This document shows positions 1 through 14,500 of a DNA stretch of 64,000 bases, piece after piece. Positions within the stretch are counted from its first letter, which is position 1. Every line of letters starts with the position of its first letter. Both the position numbers and the translations under genes were made by a program. Origin of the DNA: Cricetomys ansorgei (Eukaryota; Chordata; Mammalia; Rodentia; Nesomyidae); the NCBI GenBank assembly GCA_026225945.1, contig JAMJFZ010001815.1, forward strand, positions 20,401,501-20,465,500. Reading direction: 5' to 3'. The notes beneath the pieces were generated by a model that was not told where the DNA came from, searched no databases, and worked only from the letters and a program-made list of their open reading frames with translations.

Positions 1-2547
1 TGATTGTTCTTCTTTTTTCTTCTCTTTACTTATATGTTTAAATAAACACAAGGACTGGAATTCCTCCTCCAGAAGTGAGGTCACTCATAATCCTATCAAG
101 TTAAAACAACTACATCAGAAGAAACTATTAGCTCTATTTTTATGTTTCCAGATAACATCAGATACATTAGTACAACTATGTATTTGTAGAAATGCTGTAA
201 GTATAGGCATTTTTTTCAGTTCTCTTTAATATAGTTTACTTTCGTTGACCAATGGGATAAAGCCAGCAAGTTGAAGGAACATTTTTTAAACATTCAGAAT
301 GGTTCTACTGAGAGTCTTGCCTGTGCACACAGAGCAGAGTCAGTTATTGCAATCCTTGGACATCCCTCCTATCACTGAACCTTTATTCTAGGTAACATAG
401 TACTAGAATATATGCAATCATATTGTTCAGCAGTTCATTATTTTTAGGGGAAGGGGGGCAAGTCACTGATTGCCAGGCTGTTTAGCCTAGAACTTCTTCA
501 CATATGTTTTAATCCTTCTTGAAATATATACTCTAAGGAAAGGAATATTTGTTGGTTAATTTTACAGTTGAAGAAATTGGATAAATATAAATAATCAGAG
601 ACAGAACCAGACATGAAATGTGAGTGTACTTGAGCACAGGTCCAGGATCTTACACTACTGATTAATTCTATGCTGTATCTTATGAAGGCTGGTATACACT
701 ATTAGAAAGTAAGAGTCCTCACAATAGCACCAGAGTTTATGTCAGTAACATCCAATAAATATGTGTGATATAATTACTTTTTATCTATTTTATATGTATT
801 CTAAAGGTTTGTATAGGGCTGCAAGTTGGGTATGAACCTTCAGCTCTCTTTCTACCTCTAAGTGATTCCACTCCACATAGTGGTGGCTGCACTGCACTGA
901 AACTAAAAATTTCCAGAGGCTTCTAATTGACCCATGAATAAGGAGTTAAGCTTTAGTGATTAAGATAAGGATATGTTGGCAATATGTGATATGACTTCCT
1001 TTTTATAAAACTGAACTAAATTTCAAACATTTTTCTTATATCCAAAGAAACAAAAAATAAATAAAAAGAACTATATACCAGTACTGTACCTGGGATACTT
1101 AGTATATATAAATGTAATCCTTATACCTCTGAAAAGGTAAATTTTTATTCCTTGGAAATTCCAAACTACAGGGGATGTTCTGAGGTTGAGCTCGCTTTAA
1201 AAGTTACATACACTGGATGCAAATGGACAGTTTCCTTGCCATTGAAAGGAAAGTGATGTGTGCAACTTACATTTTTTTTTATCAACCCAGTTCCAGCTTC
1301 CAGTGATTCTAGTGTAAATTAATATTTCAAAGGATTTGTCTACCCGAGAGTCTGGACAAAAAGATACTAGAGATCTGCTGCAATTAACAAAATTTTGAAT
1401 TGTTAAGCAGGTGTAACATGTAAATTCAGATTGAAGTGACTGCTTTTTTAAACAACAAAATGATCAAGTAATTAGAATTAGCTCAATGTATTATTATTAC
1501 AATAATCACCCTGAAAATTGAAGAGTAAATGAGAGGTTTTCTTTTTTCTCCAATATACATCCTGTTATTTTCTGTCTACAAAGAACAATTGAATAATGCT
1601 GTTTGTCTATCTAAGTCAGATGAAAGAAAAGCATCTTGGAGATTCCCATTACCTAGCCTCTGCAGAGCTGATATCCCAGTCACGCACTGACAGCTTTGCT
1701 TCTTGTGTTCAAATCGTCAAATACATCGAAAAGGCAAGTTTAGTGGCAAGAATGGAGATTTCTTCTACTTCAACTGCTACCTTCATTTTCTTTCCATAAA
1801 AACCATTAAATCAGTCCCTTAATGCATATGAGAAATCCAATAACCAGAGACATTTTAGCTATAATAATGAGATCAGACTAAGTATATGAAAAGGTCTAAG
1901 CCTGACCTTTCCAGTTGCTAATTTCCTATAACTATTCAGCTGGATTTTTAAAAAATTATTGCTGATATAGACAATCTGAATCTCTAAATGCTTTAAAGAA
2001 GCCTTTGTATTTCTCATAAAAATATTTCTATGAATTCTGGAATGAAAAGCAACTGTTCAATGAGCTGGTAAACACCGATGAGCAGACAGTTTCTTTCATC
2101 TTTATTTCCCACTTTAATTTGTTGGCAGTTGCCCCTGTAGTTTTCTACAAGAAAACATGTTAAGGCACAGTTAGTCATCTTCTGAGAATTATTCTTCATA
2201 TGCCATGGTTTCCACATTCAGTGACGCTCATATTTTATCTCAAATGTAACTGATGTTACTCTGAATTTACATACTTCTTTTCACTAGTAACTTCAAGAGC
2301 TGACGATTGACTCCTCCAGCTTACTCAAAAGTAACTGATGTCCTTAAGTATGCAGCTTTCATAGTTAGACATATCCCTGTTTATGTTCATATAGATATGT
2401 AGATGCATAGGCATATTTCAGAAAATGAAACACTTAACAGACATATGACAAATTTTTCTGGACTTTTTAGCCCACTTGTAAGGTTTCAGATTTCACAGTC
2501 TCATCATATTATAACCTCTCTAAGTTTATTTAAGTTTAAATTATAGA

Positions 2548-2705
2548 GCCATGTGGTGGTGGCACATGCCTTTAATCCCAGCACTCAGGAGTTATAGGCA
2601 GGCAAATCTCTGTGAGTTCAAGACCAGCCTGATCTACAGAGTGAGTTTCAGGACAGCCAGAGTTACAACAGAGAAATCCTGTCTCAAACCCCCCCCCAAA
2701 AAAAA
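2548..2705 (+). mobile_element. B1 SINE with target-site duplication
   Basis: A 7SL-derived B1 element in sense orientation. It shows the 5' GCC start, a pol III box A/B region with 'ctttaatcccagcac' and 'gagttcaagaccagcctg', then 'tacagagtgagtttcaggac' and a C/A-rich tail. It is flanked by a direct repeat, ttaaattataga, at 2536-2547 and 2706-2717, the expected L1-mediated target-site duplication. The 'cactcagga' and 'atctctgtgagttca' variants resemble cricetid B1 copies. Confidence 0.95.
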
Positions 2706-5700
2706 TTAAATTATAGAATAAAAAGAGTGAACCTTTTGAATTTTGGGGGCATTATTCCAGTCCTGATGTTCTGTGTATTATTTTATTTTAAGAGTTACTA
2801 AATGTCCTGTTTTTTTCCTGTCTTGTTCACTGGGCAAACAGGGGTAGATGGTCCCCCTCCCTAGATAGGAGGCGGCCTCCTAGCCCCAGGATTCAAATCC
2901 AGCATGCATCTCCGGAGAATGACAGGTACTAGTCACCTCCTCACAGACAAGTGGCTTTTGAGGCTCATAGGCTGCAGAATGCAGGAAATTGATGGGGATG
3001 TTGTTGATAGCATGCTTCCATTCCAGAGTCGGAGCCAGATGTGTGGTTCCTCCAGTGGTTGCACACAAGTCTGAGCGAGCACCTCAGGATATTTATGGAA
3101 ACAAGGAAGACATAGAAAATCACTTATTTGAAATACAAAGTCAGGATCCAGTGAAAAGTTCTGTTTTGATGATTTCATTTAAGTGTCTTTAAATTTTAGG
3201 AAGCATGTATGGATCACTTATGCCTACATAAGAATAAATTTTAAAAAATAGGTACATCAGAATGTACCAAAATGTTTCACAGAATCTATTTGGTCACATT
3301 GCTTGATATTTGCTTTTGTTACTGTGTAAACTTGTTGAGAAAGAACTATAAGATTTGGAGTGTATTTCAAGCATGGTGTAAAGTAGGCTATCTGGTTCTT
3401 GTACTTTATATACTGTGTTTAACTTACTGTCAAGAGCTAAGGTCAGTCAATATGGTATATTTTTAAACCAAAGTATCTCTGCATTGAATCCACTCCATGT
3501 TGATCACAGTATGTGTGTGTCACAGTATGTGCCTTCCATTGTTATTGTTCTTGGTTTGCCATTCTCTTGTTTTATGATATTTAAAATATACATATAGTTT
3601 CAGTCTTTAAATATATTTTATGAATGGACACAAAAGTTTTTGGGTGTGTGAGACATTTCTCTTTAGCTGAAATTCAGTGAACACATTTATAATGTTCATG
3701 AGACAGATGCAATAATGTAGTCTCTGAATGCAACAAGCAACAGAGATAGTTACATGATCATATATATTATTTTGTATTATGTTATGTATGTATGTCACTT
3801 AGTAATTATAGCTTTATCAAAGTGATACTGTTTATTAATTGTATATGTGCACAATGAGGACATCTCCACAACTTGTTAGGTAGAAGAACTGAATTATGTA
3901 TGACAAATTCATATCATTTAACAACGATGAGAAAGAATGCGACCTAGTATTTTATAAAAGTCCTGTTTAATTTTCACATGTTGAATCCTAAGGCATTTGC
4001 CTCATAATATGATTAGCTTTTACACATTCATAATTTAAAGTTACCCCCTCTGCTGCTGTGATATTTCTAGGATTGAATTTGGGAACTAGGAGAATTAACA
4101 AAACTTTCAGTTTATATGTGAGCAAGGTCATTCAAAATAATAAAAGCATAATTTTAGAAGTAAATTGAAAGTCATAGTTCTGCATTGCAGCTCACTCATT
4201 CAACAAAGGCTGTGCCCACACTGTGTATTGTACTCTGATTGGTGAAGGCGGGACAGTGATTGAGACACACAAGGTGCTGGCCATGAATGAATTGAAAATT
4301 TCCATTTAGAAGAATATTCTTTGAATGTATGCCAAAGCAGAACAGTGATTTAATCAAAAGTAATGGCTGAACATTACTCAAACTATGAAGAAAGCAAATG
4401 GGCTTGATTGAGTTGGCATTAATTAAGCAACATACACATAAGTAATAGCTCAGATCTTAGCATACACAAGATCTCATTACTTTCAGTTGACAACCAATTA
4501 TATAGATTTCATAGATATATAAACCAATTATATAGATTTTTGTCTGTCTAAATGCGAGATAGATGCATTTAACAGAAATGGACTTTACAAAATTTGAACC
4601 TGTTTTTTGCTTCTCTGTAATGATGTATTCATAAATCATCCCTATATTTAGCCACAAGACATTCATTTAAAGTATCCCAATTCTTATTTATTGTCATGAA
4701 AAATAGAAAATAGTTCATAATAAATTTTTATTCAGCAGTAAGAATAATATGTGCCCATTAAAATGAGAGGAATTACTCTCAACTAATGCTAAATTTGTAA
4801 GCATGTATGTCAATCTCTTGACCAAGTAAGCTCGATATACACATGCTACCTCACGTGAGCTTTACTTAATCATTTCGAAGTTCCTGCTAATGTCTAAATG
4901 AAATGAGTATAACATTAGATTTAAGTAAAATGAATAATGCGGTTGTGGGCATTAGTTGATTTGTAACATTGGTAGGCAAAAGTATTCAGAATTCAGCAAG
5001 GACTTTTATAGTTGGGCCTAGATGTCTCATCAGGGCCATAAAGCATTTCTTTGCTCTTTTATTTCCCACAACACAAATGTGTGCATAGACTCCTATGTGT
5101 AGATGTATGCACGCAACTTTGGATGAATCATGTCTGCCTAATGCAGTGTCAACAAGAGGCATCTTCAAGCCTTTTCACGCAGTATCGTAGACTTATTCAG
5201 ATTGAACATAGAAGTGTGTTTATCTAGGTCTAAAATTTCTTCTGGAACTTGTAAGGTTTTTAAAACAAAAATAAAAAATAAAATACTTGTTTGGACCCTC
5301 AGGGAATATTTCTGACTTTAAAATTGCAAAAATCTCCTAGAAGTTTTATTAAAAATTTACTTTAAATAACATTCAAATAACAGAGTATTTGTCTGTGCCA
5401 TTATTTTAATATAAATGAAATAATTTTCTTAAGCCTATAAACTTATAATTCTGTAAAGCACAATGAAACTTGGGGCCTTGCATCTTAAAATTAGTCAAAG
5501 CCTTGTAAGTATATGAATAGCTACTTAGAAGAAAAGCATTATGAAATGTCCCTAGGTATCCAGACTCTGGGTTTGATGATTATATTTCATCATCCATTTA
5601 CTATATGATAATGTGAAATATTATGATGATCAAATTTATCTTTTAATTTTACAATAAATGCTCTACTGGAAGAAATACAGTATTCATTTTGGGAATACTT

Positions 5701-6624
5701 TGAGTGGCACCTTAACCTACAGAGTTAAATGCAGATTTGTATTGGAAATATTTCACATTTGTATACTTGATACTTTAAATGTACTGGAACGTGTACTGAT
5801 ACTTTGAAATTACTGAAATATTTGATAAAAATCACCGTATTTTCTTGAAATTTACTCAAGTAATTATGCACCCACTGGGCTTGGTATCAGTTGAGTTTTT
5901 CAACTGCAACATCTCTTGCTTCTTGTCAAATAACCAGATTTCCTTCTTTTTCCAAATCTTGCACTGCTCAGCAAGACAGCCTGACCAATCATATAAAATG
6001 GCTCATTTTGATTTAAAATTATCTTTCTCTGTTGACAATTTTGATGGATTCAAAAAATCACCATCATTTGGACATATATAATGTGTCATTTGCTGTGCAC
6101 AGGCAGAGATAGTGTACAACCACTTACCAGTGAAGTGCACTGTCATTTAGTTTCTGCCTACTTTGCTGGGTGTATTATAAAGGTAAGATGTGTCATGTAT
6201 TAAATACTTAGTGTGATCAGTGGGTTAACTTACACACATGAAATCAACCTATATGAGAGGTGAATGGACCTTAGTTACATGTATTTATATGTCCATTATT
6301 AGTCATGCTTTAATTAATTATCTCTTCCTAAATGTGAGGAAATAGATGGTAGAGATATAGGCATTCCACTTTAAGACAACATAAGCCATGGAAAGCCATA
6401 GACAACATAAGGATCCTGAACGTGTAGAGATTCATTCTTATGCTGTCACTAATCTGTGTAAGGAAAATACTCAGTGGGAAATTTGTATTACTTTTTCATC
6501 AAAATAAAAACATAATATATTATGTCAATTTCTAATAAATTTTATTAAATAATATTACCAGTTGAACAATTCAGTTTTATACTATCTGTAACATTTTATA
6601 TTATATAACATTTGTAACATTATG

Positions 6625-6648
6625 CACACACAAACACACACACACATT
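6625..6648. repeat. Short interrupted (CA)n microsatellite
   Basis: About 24 bp of CA dinucleotide with an AA interruption near its start. Intronic simple repeat. Confidence 0.85.
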
Positions 6649-8845
6649 TGTGGTGTCTTCAGAAAATATTTACTTACCTACATTGTCAGGAAGTTTCATT
6701 ATTTAAAATTTGAAAAGAAAAGGAAATTATTTCCCAAATTGTTGTTAGTTTCTATTTTGATCATACATTAAAAATGTGAATTATAAAATTAATATAAATA
6801 AAACTAATGTTTAAATGAAATTTCAAATAACAAGCTTGAATAGAGTTAGTCCTAGTTTTCTAATTACAGCTTCTGCTTCAAACCAGTAATAAAATGAGCA
6901 TGTGCTTTATATTTAGAGATGCCTTTACAGCCTTTAAATAACTTAATCTCTACCATATGGTTGAAGAGTTTTATATTTCTGACCCCCTAAGACAGAAATA
7001 TCTAAGTATTAAGCCTGAAGTATCGGCAAGATGTGAATTTAATCGTTTGTAATTTTGATCTATAGAAACTTCATGAGCAATAAAATCATGGTAACTATTG
7101 CTAGAACTCTCTTATATTTTAAATGGCAGAGCTGAAATGCATGAGAGCATGGTGGTATACCAGTTAACTAAGGCCTGTGGGCTAATAAAATTGCAGCTTT
7201 CTAGCAATGTTTCCATTGGCAGACTTAGCTATTTGTAAATGGACTTGCTGAATTCTCATGCTCTAAGACTCTTAAGATTGAGCCTGAAACATGTTCCCTT
7301 ATTATGGTAAAACATAGGCTGGTGCCATAAAATAACTGACAATTCCTTATGCATAAAGCATTAATAAAACAGAAGTCATGCTTTATTTACAGAATTGTCT
7401 ATTTTACTGATTCCTAGAAAACAATACAATTGAATTTTTATGTGTATTTGATGTAAAACGGATTATATTTTCATACTTACTTTTTTTGCTCAGCGTAAAC
7501 TTTGACTGTCAAATTCCCCTGAAATATACAAGCAACATTTTATAATTTTAACTAACATGTAAAGGCATAAGCATTGTATTCTGTTTTGGGTACCATGTGT
7601 ACCCAAACATTACCATTGTGTAATGTTTCATTCAATATTAACACATCTGTTTCCTCAAACATTATTTCTATGGCGAAGATTTTCTTAGGCCTGTCTTCTA
7701 GCTTTCAGATATATAGAATATATTATTATATGTTTTCCTCCTGATAAAATACAGCCTACTCTTGATCTATCAAAATACAACCTAGTAATATTGATTGAAC
7801 TTTTCCTTTCTCCCCAAAAACTAGCTACCACCAGACTCTGGACCCTATTTGTTGATGCAATTAGTCATTTTTAAAAAATCTGTGTCATTGTAGCTACAGT
7901 TCAACAGATACTAAGCACATTTTGAATGAGTAATGTTGCAGCAAAAACCCAAGTAGATCAAGATCCTGATAGTAGAACCTTAAGGTGGCTAATTTATAGC
8001 CTGAAGTATCATTTCCCTATGGCCTATTTTGTTATCACTTAATCAATAATTTTGATTGTATAGAATATTAATACAGTTCGGTTAGTCTATGAATATGGAT
8101 ATAGAAGAAATAAGGCATTAGAATTTTCCAGTTTCATTTCTGTTCCTGTTCTACATTGAGTTTTGGAAATTACATGTGCATCATATTTCTCTACTTGAGA
8201 ATATTCTTGGGCAGTTACAATAATTATAAAGATAGGTCATTATAGGTGTCATTAGCAGAATCTTTTATAAAACTTATACTGCCCTTTAAAGAGAAAAAGT
8301 AGTCCCCTTAACAAAAAGTTAAAACAAGAACAAAAACATGAGATCTGTGGACCTGTGAATCGTTGTCACAATATGTAGCATTAACTATGAATTGTATACC
8401 ATCATAAATCCTGAGAGTAAGTGTATTCAGAAGCAAGTAAATACTATTTTCATTTAATACCACACTTTCATAGCACTTAACACTCTCTGATTCCTGGAAA
8501 TGCTTAAACAGCCACAAAGTTCAGATTCCTGTGTAATACTACAAAACTACTATTACACAATTCAAATGCTAAGTAATAATTAAAGTATTGTGTCTGTGGG
8601 TGGTAGTATTATTATTGTAACTTTGCATGTAGAAAGAAATGAGACACAGAGAAGTCAAATTACGTTTACCAGAGTCACTTGGTTAGCCCGGATAGCTGAG
8701 ATGAAATCCTGTCGTACACTACAATTCATACTCTGGGCCTCTTTGTTCTGGTTAACTCATGACAGAGTGATGCTACTCAGTTCATACACCCTCTGTTTAC
8801 CTCCTGTATTAATATAACTAATGACTGCTAAGAGCAAATGAGCTA

Positions 8846-9010
8846 GCTGGGCAGTGGTGGCACAAGCCTTTAATCCCAGCACTCAGGAGTCAGAGGCAGG
8901 AGGATCTCTATGAGTTCAAGGCCAGCCTGGCCAACAGAGTGAGTCTCAGGACAGCCAGAGTTACAACAAAGAAGGCGTATCTCTAAAAATAAACAAACAA
9001 GCAAAGAAAA
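8846..9010 (+). mobile_element. B1 SINE
   Basis: A near full-length B1 in sense orientation, beginning 'gctgggcagtggtggcac' and including 'ctttaatcccagcactcag' and 'ggccagcctggcc', with an A-rich tail of aaaca repeats. Imperfect flanking repeats, caaatgagcta (8835-8845) and caaatgaacta (about 9011-9021), look like a diverged target-site duplication. This is the last SINE I recognise before 21.9 kb. Confidence 0.93.
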
Positions 9011-9547
9011 AACAAATGAACTAATCTTTTGAAGCCTCAGTCTTTATATTCTTAAAAAGATAAAAAAAAAGCCTTTTGGATTGGTCAGATTAAATGTCAT
9101 AACAAAAGCAGAAAGGCCAGACAGCTCTGGGGGGTCTTCATAAATACAATATATCTTACCATCATCAGTCAAGCTGGCCTCAGTACTGTAACCAGTCTAC
9201 TGTGAGATGCCATTAAGTTTTAGGACATGAGAATAGGAAGAAGAGTTGGCAAAATCCACAGATAAAGTATAATCACAATCAAGCCTAGAAAATTTAATTT
9301 TATAAAGAGCAAGAAGAAAACTGGACAACTCCTAAAAGATACTCACACCTTTTACTTTTCGAAAACAGGAAGTCCATGCATAATTTTACACGTTCTCCAA
9401 TGCACATCTCCAATCTTCACATCAATCACTTTCGAAGCCTGAAATGATGGCTGCTTTTCTCACCCTCGAGCTATCCAGGACTGTAACTTAAGGGATAATA
9501 ACTTTCACCTTTCTGTCTCCTTTGCCTGAGATATGATATATGCTGAC

Positions 9548-9596
<49 letters not shown>

Positions 9597-9619
9597 CACA
9601 CACCACACCACACACACAC
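9548..9619. repeat. (CA)n microsatellite
   Basis: About 46 bp of uninterrupted AC/CA dinucleotide followed by CCACA-type degenerate units. A likely polymorphic intronic simple repeat. Confidence 0.95.
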
Positions 9620-11261
9620 TCCTATACATATTGTTCCGGTAAAATGTGACTATCTCAAATGGTTTTTTCCTGAATAATTTACATATAGCTACATCAGTTT
9701 GATAAAGGCAGAGAATTTTATGTCACCGATTCATAGACACATTCCAGACTTGGACAACAGTGCTCTAGGCATAAAGATGTCCAACAAGTATGTTACATGA
9801 ATGAAAGACATAGGGAGCAGAAAAGCAAATAATAATTAAATATGTGGTTCTTTCTGAAACTCAGCCTTCATCTTTCTCTCTTTAGAAGATGGGAAAAGTA
9901 ATCTTTGTTCCTCCAGGCAGTCATCCTGATCACTGTTGGGACCACACACAAACTGTCCTTAAGCTACACATTGCTTTTGCATCTGCCCACGTCCTTCATC
10001 CTTTCTTAGCCCACCTCTCTCTTCCCTACTCTTCATTTCATTCTGATCTGTGGCTCCTGGGATTTCCTGTTTCAGAAATGGGCATTGGTTCCTAGCCACC
10101 ATGAAAACCATCTGCCATTGATTCAGGAACGTGTCGTATATTCTTCCAGCTGAAGACACACAGCAGGAACCCTGTGTTACTGAAGTAAAATAGTGTACAC
10201 AGAACTGGCAGAAGAGAAAGAGGGTGGAGAAAGGATGAAGGAAGTCTGTACACTTGTGAAAGCAGACCTAGTCCTTTATGTGTGTCCCTAGTGTCTTTTT
10301 GAAGAGGCACTTAGTTAAGAGGCCTGAAGTTCTTAAGAACAGATACATGCCTCAACATTTTCTGAAGAAAGGGCTTTGGAGAACGTAATAGGCATAAGTT
10401 GTAAAGATTCAATAGTAACACAAAATATATATTCTGCTGATTTTTGAAAAGTATGTGTTTGTAGGCCATGAAACTTGATTTTATTTGTCTCAAATATGTA
10501 ATGTTGTGAGTAACTATGTGCAATGATGTTTGACTTATTCAACTGTGATAATCGTTTAGGTATATATTATATGTATAAACACATCTTATAACATCTTATT
10601 ACATAACTTAAATACATAGCTGCCATAAGTTATATGTACAAATCTACGTTGTGAATACCTGCACATAATAGCAATTTTGTTCACATAATAGTTCAGGCAT
10701 TTTAGGCTAAGTAGGTATAGGATGTACAGTACATGAGGAATTTATCTCTCACTTTCTCTGTGCACATTGCTTTAGGGAGGAAATGCAATCTTCATTTCCA
10801 AATGTTAAGTGTTAAGTATACTTTTTGAAAGTAAAATTAGCGGCTTTGTTCTGTGTTATCAGGCATGGTTAGCTTTTGAATCCCTCTCTGCTTACCTAGG
10901 CATCTTTATTATCATTTACAAACAAGTCCTCATAGTCGATTTAAACATTTTAATTTTTGTCAACATCTTTCTTTTTTTTTTCTCATACTTTAGTGATGGG
11001 AAACAAAAACCCTCTGGAGCACAAAGTGAAATGGTCCCTTAATCCTTATGTGGTCTTTCAGCACCTAAATTCTTACCATTTGTAGCACTGATCATTGTAC
11101 ATTTTATCCATGTTTTTAAAATTATTCATTAGTAGAAGTAAAGTTACCAAGATCAGATCATCGCTGTAGATGTTGAAACTAATGCAATGTCAGCTTCTCC
11201 TGTCTCCTGTCAGCCAGTTGTATCTTCCACCCATCATCCATTCTCGTTCCTGTATTTCATT

Positions 11262-11284
11262 TTATTTTATTATTTTATTTTATT
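11262..11284. repeat. (TTTTA)n-like low-complexity tract
   Basis: Short run of ttttatttta units about 150 bp upstream of the 11437 exon. Simple AT-rich repeat only. Confidence 0.6.
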
Positions 11285-11436
11285 GTAGTTGTGAAAGTTT
11301 TGACCACTGAAACCATTTAAATAAGCTAGTTGTCATTGTCCATGTCTGTTGTTTTCTTCTTTTTTTTTTCCATTGTATAATGTGAATGTAGCTTTATTCA
11401 TCATCTATTTGTATTTCTTTAACATTTCATTCCACA

Positions 11437-11508
11437 GGCACTCCAGAAAGTCTGAAAGATCTAGCATCCAAAGACAGACTAGGAAAGGCACAGCCTGTGA
11501 TGCAGACA
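11437..11508 (+). CDS. Rims1: Rims1 coding exon, 72 nt (linker between C2A and C2B)
   Basis: Internal exon of the presynaptic active-zone scaffold RIM1. The acceptor is 'cattccacag' and the donor 'acag|gtaggc'. The first base completes a codon (phase 2 entry), and the frame reads HSRKSERSSIQRQ then TRKGTACDAD, ending with two bases of an Arg codon (phase 2 exit). This matches the RIM1 linker peptide as I remember it; the Cys of 'TACDAD' is where I recall Ser. The exon is rich in Arg, Lys and Ser, as expected for an unstructured, phosphorylatable linker. At 72 nt with phase 2 on both sides it is a symmetric cassette: skipping removes 24 residues and keeps the frame. Alternative splicing here is consistent with the known splicing of this RIM region but is not shown by the DNA alone. 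Confidence 0.96.
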
Positions 11509-14500
11509 GGTAGGCTTGTTGTTGTGCTGTGCTGCCACCTTCTTGTTGTAGAGTCAGGGGCCCGTCTCCCATTAACAATCCCATTCACAGACAAAGATTG
11601 TGATGGTTGAAGTGTCTCCTGGGACTGAATCAACTACTATGTGATAAAAGTCACTGAAGAAATCAGGGCATTGTGTAGTCTGCTCTTAAATAGTAGGTGT
11701 TAAAAAAACAAGCATCAATCTTCTTCATGATCAGTCTCATTTCTATTGATGATTAAACACATACCCATTCTTTTACATGTGTTAGAACTTTGGTATTTTG
11801 TTTCTGAGATCAAGTTAAATGTTTCCAGCAAATCGTAACTTGGAAAGTATAAATAATTTGATTATGTCATAAATATCTGAATAATATCATGTTTTTTTAA
11901 AAGTTTTATTCTCTACATAGGATAATGTAAAATTCCTGGTTTTGAAAGCTGCACCTATTTGTCATGTTTATTTAAAAATCGAAGGAATTCTTGATTATTT
12001 GAAGTTCTTCCAATTTCAAAGGTGTTGAGTACTTTTAGATACAGCATATTGACACTTCTTTTGACACATCTACAGAGACACCAAGAAAGTCATAGTTCTG
12101 TACATTAAGGAATACTTGTCCATTTGTTTGGGAATCCTTAAAAAGCATGAGTGGAAACACAGATGAATGTATGTTCAAATATCAGATATATTGCAGGCAT
12201 AGTGAAAACAGAGCTATGAATAGGGTAGTGTTAGAATTTGAAAATATTCAATACCCCCAAATTGGACATCGACTCTTAACATTAGGGACCTAGTAACCTA
12301 CACAACTATATCTGACATCACAGTTTTCGATAGGTTCTAGAAAACATTGCTGTGGAATTATGGCTTTAAGTTTGCCAATAGCAAACTTGTCACTGAGTGG
12401 AACAGTCTCAGAAGAATATATTTTGAAATATGTTGTGACCTGTTAGAGATAGATAGCTGACTAGCGAGCAGAATGGACTCTGTCTCCTGTACCCAGGCAC
12501 TTTAAGCATGGACTTTTCTTTCCCCCTTGCATGCTCTCTCTCTCTCTCCCCAGATCCTCTCACCAATTTTTTTCATACAGTGTATTCTCATTAAGCTCCC
12601 CCCCATTCCTCCCAGTTCCTTGACATGGCTGCACCCATCCAGATCCATACCCTTTCTGTCTCTCATTAGAAAGCAAATAGGCTTCTCAGGAATAATAATA
12701 AAATAAGACAAATCCAGGACAAACAAATCAGAATATGACAAAGTAACCAAACAAGAAAAGGAACTGAAGAAAGCTCTCTAATAACGTAAAGTCTCATATT
12801 TCAGCGGAGAGCAGCCCTGTTATTCCTGCATCCTGTTCCTCGGACTTTCCTTTCTGTGGTACTTTCTTCTGAATTCTGACTGCTGGATGTTTTTCTTAGA
12901 CTACTATTTAGATTGCGTAGTGCGTTTTTTATGTGTTGTAGTATAACAACATCTATGTAGTATAGTTGTACTATAGTCAGGAGCATTTGCAGGCCTGTAG
13001 AGGGCTATAACACAAATTTTTTTTTGAAACTTAAATACTATGCACATTCTTACCTCTTTAACAAGTCATTTTAAATAAAAATTCCAAAACTTTAGTTTTA
13101 AGTTTCAGTTGGGAATATTTGCAAAAAAGTGAAATGTCTGCCTAAAGATCTAAGTTTTTTTAAGGTAAAGTGTGTTTATGTCCTGCTTAACACAGTAGAG
13201 TTAGATGAAGGAAGTCAGGCAGGGATTGGACTCAGGGTCAAATATCTAGATTCATATTTGCAGATGGTGAGCTAGTATACATGCATATGTGTATACTCCT
13301 GGCATAGTATTGTTCAGTAAATGTCACTTTACACACAACTTTATCTTGACAATTCTTCAGAACATGATTGCTTTAAATCCCACAAAATCCCTCAATTTTT
13401 AGATGTATATTTATATTTTGTTACAAATACTATTTTTTTCTGTCCCATGATATAAAAACAAGTCCTGTTTCAGTAACTGTCTCGTAAGTGCAGCATCATT
13501 CTAGCTTGCTTGAAGTCTTGAGCTCACGCCTTCAGCACAAAAGCACAGCGGTCATACTCAGCTTGTGTCATGTTGAGAAAAGAAGGCCCTGTTGGTTCTC
13601 AGCACCATATGGATCGTGTCTCTAGCACTCTTAACGCAATGTCTTTTTTCTTTGCAAGTTACTGAATGATCTCCAGTTTTATTTATAAAAATAGAAATAA
13701 TTGTACTTCAGAAGGTGTATATCACACAAATCCACAAATATATGCACATATATGTCCATGTAATACATACACGCACATACACACACATACACAGCGTACA
13801 GTCGGAGCCTACCATGTAGAGTCTCTACACTAACATTGAAGAACATTTCTCAGAACTTACTTCCTTTTGCTGCCATCCATTCTTGGTTTCCTTCTGTAAC
13901 ATAACCGTTCTAAGTCTCATTTTCTTAAACCCTTCCCTTCTTAGTATATCCCATCTCATAAAATGATCAAGGCTCGACAGCCTTAATTCCCTCAACTCTA
14001 CCCTATTGTACACTGAAATTTCCCTACCAGTTCTCCTTTCCTTTTGCCATACTGAATTCCATACACAGCAAACCATACTTAATTCCGTTACCTCTCCTCT
14101 GCAACACTTTGGTCATCTCTTTTCAAGTCTCCTTTTATCTCTCCTGGCCTGTGACCACATACCTCTCTTGCTCAATCATCAGTGACTTTATCCCTCCTCT
14201 GGTCTGCACTCCATTGACTTGTAGCAAGAACTATTTTTTTTAATTCGGACTAGTGGACAGTTATATGGAAAAACAACAATAGACAACAAAACTAAAAACT
14301 AAAAAGAGAGCAAAATGTTTGACTTGGATCATCATGGCTGTTTCAAGGTCTGCCAGCCTCCTTCCAGCTCAAACACAGCTCTCCAAGTCACATTCACAAT
14401 TCAGCTTTATCTTTCTGATGCTGTTTCTTATAGCCTTTTCCGTTTTGTTGGATGAAACATAAGGTCCACCACAATTATTCATATCTCAGGTGCTTAGTAA

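Larger units (their letters stand above)
1..11436 (+). other. Rims1: Rims1 intron (3' part), upstream of first visible exon
   Basis: This stretch has no recognisable coding exon. The next exon is entered in phase 2, so the upstream exon lies before the window. Contents: AT-rich unique sequence, B1 SINEs near 2.55 and 8.85 kb, and CA tracts near 6.63 and 9.55 kb. The remaining stretches over 300 bases (1-2535, 3193-6600, 6660-8830, 9620-11430) hold only scattered short open frames with no splice context or family resemblance. The patch at 2812-3190 is more GC-rich than its surroundings and I could not identify it. The intron assignment follows from the exon chain downstream; the upstream exon itself is not seen. 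Confidence 0.85.

Noticed and set aside
1596..1799. 67-codon open frame as a possible upstream Rims1 exon
   Set aside because: No acceptor or donor in the needed phase 2 exit, and the peptide does not resemble any RIM1 segment I know.
11427..11633. - strand 68-codon frame over the 72 nt exon
   Set aside because: Antisense shadow; the + strand frame HSRKSERSS is the RIM1 sequence with proper splice borders.
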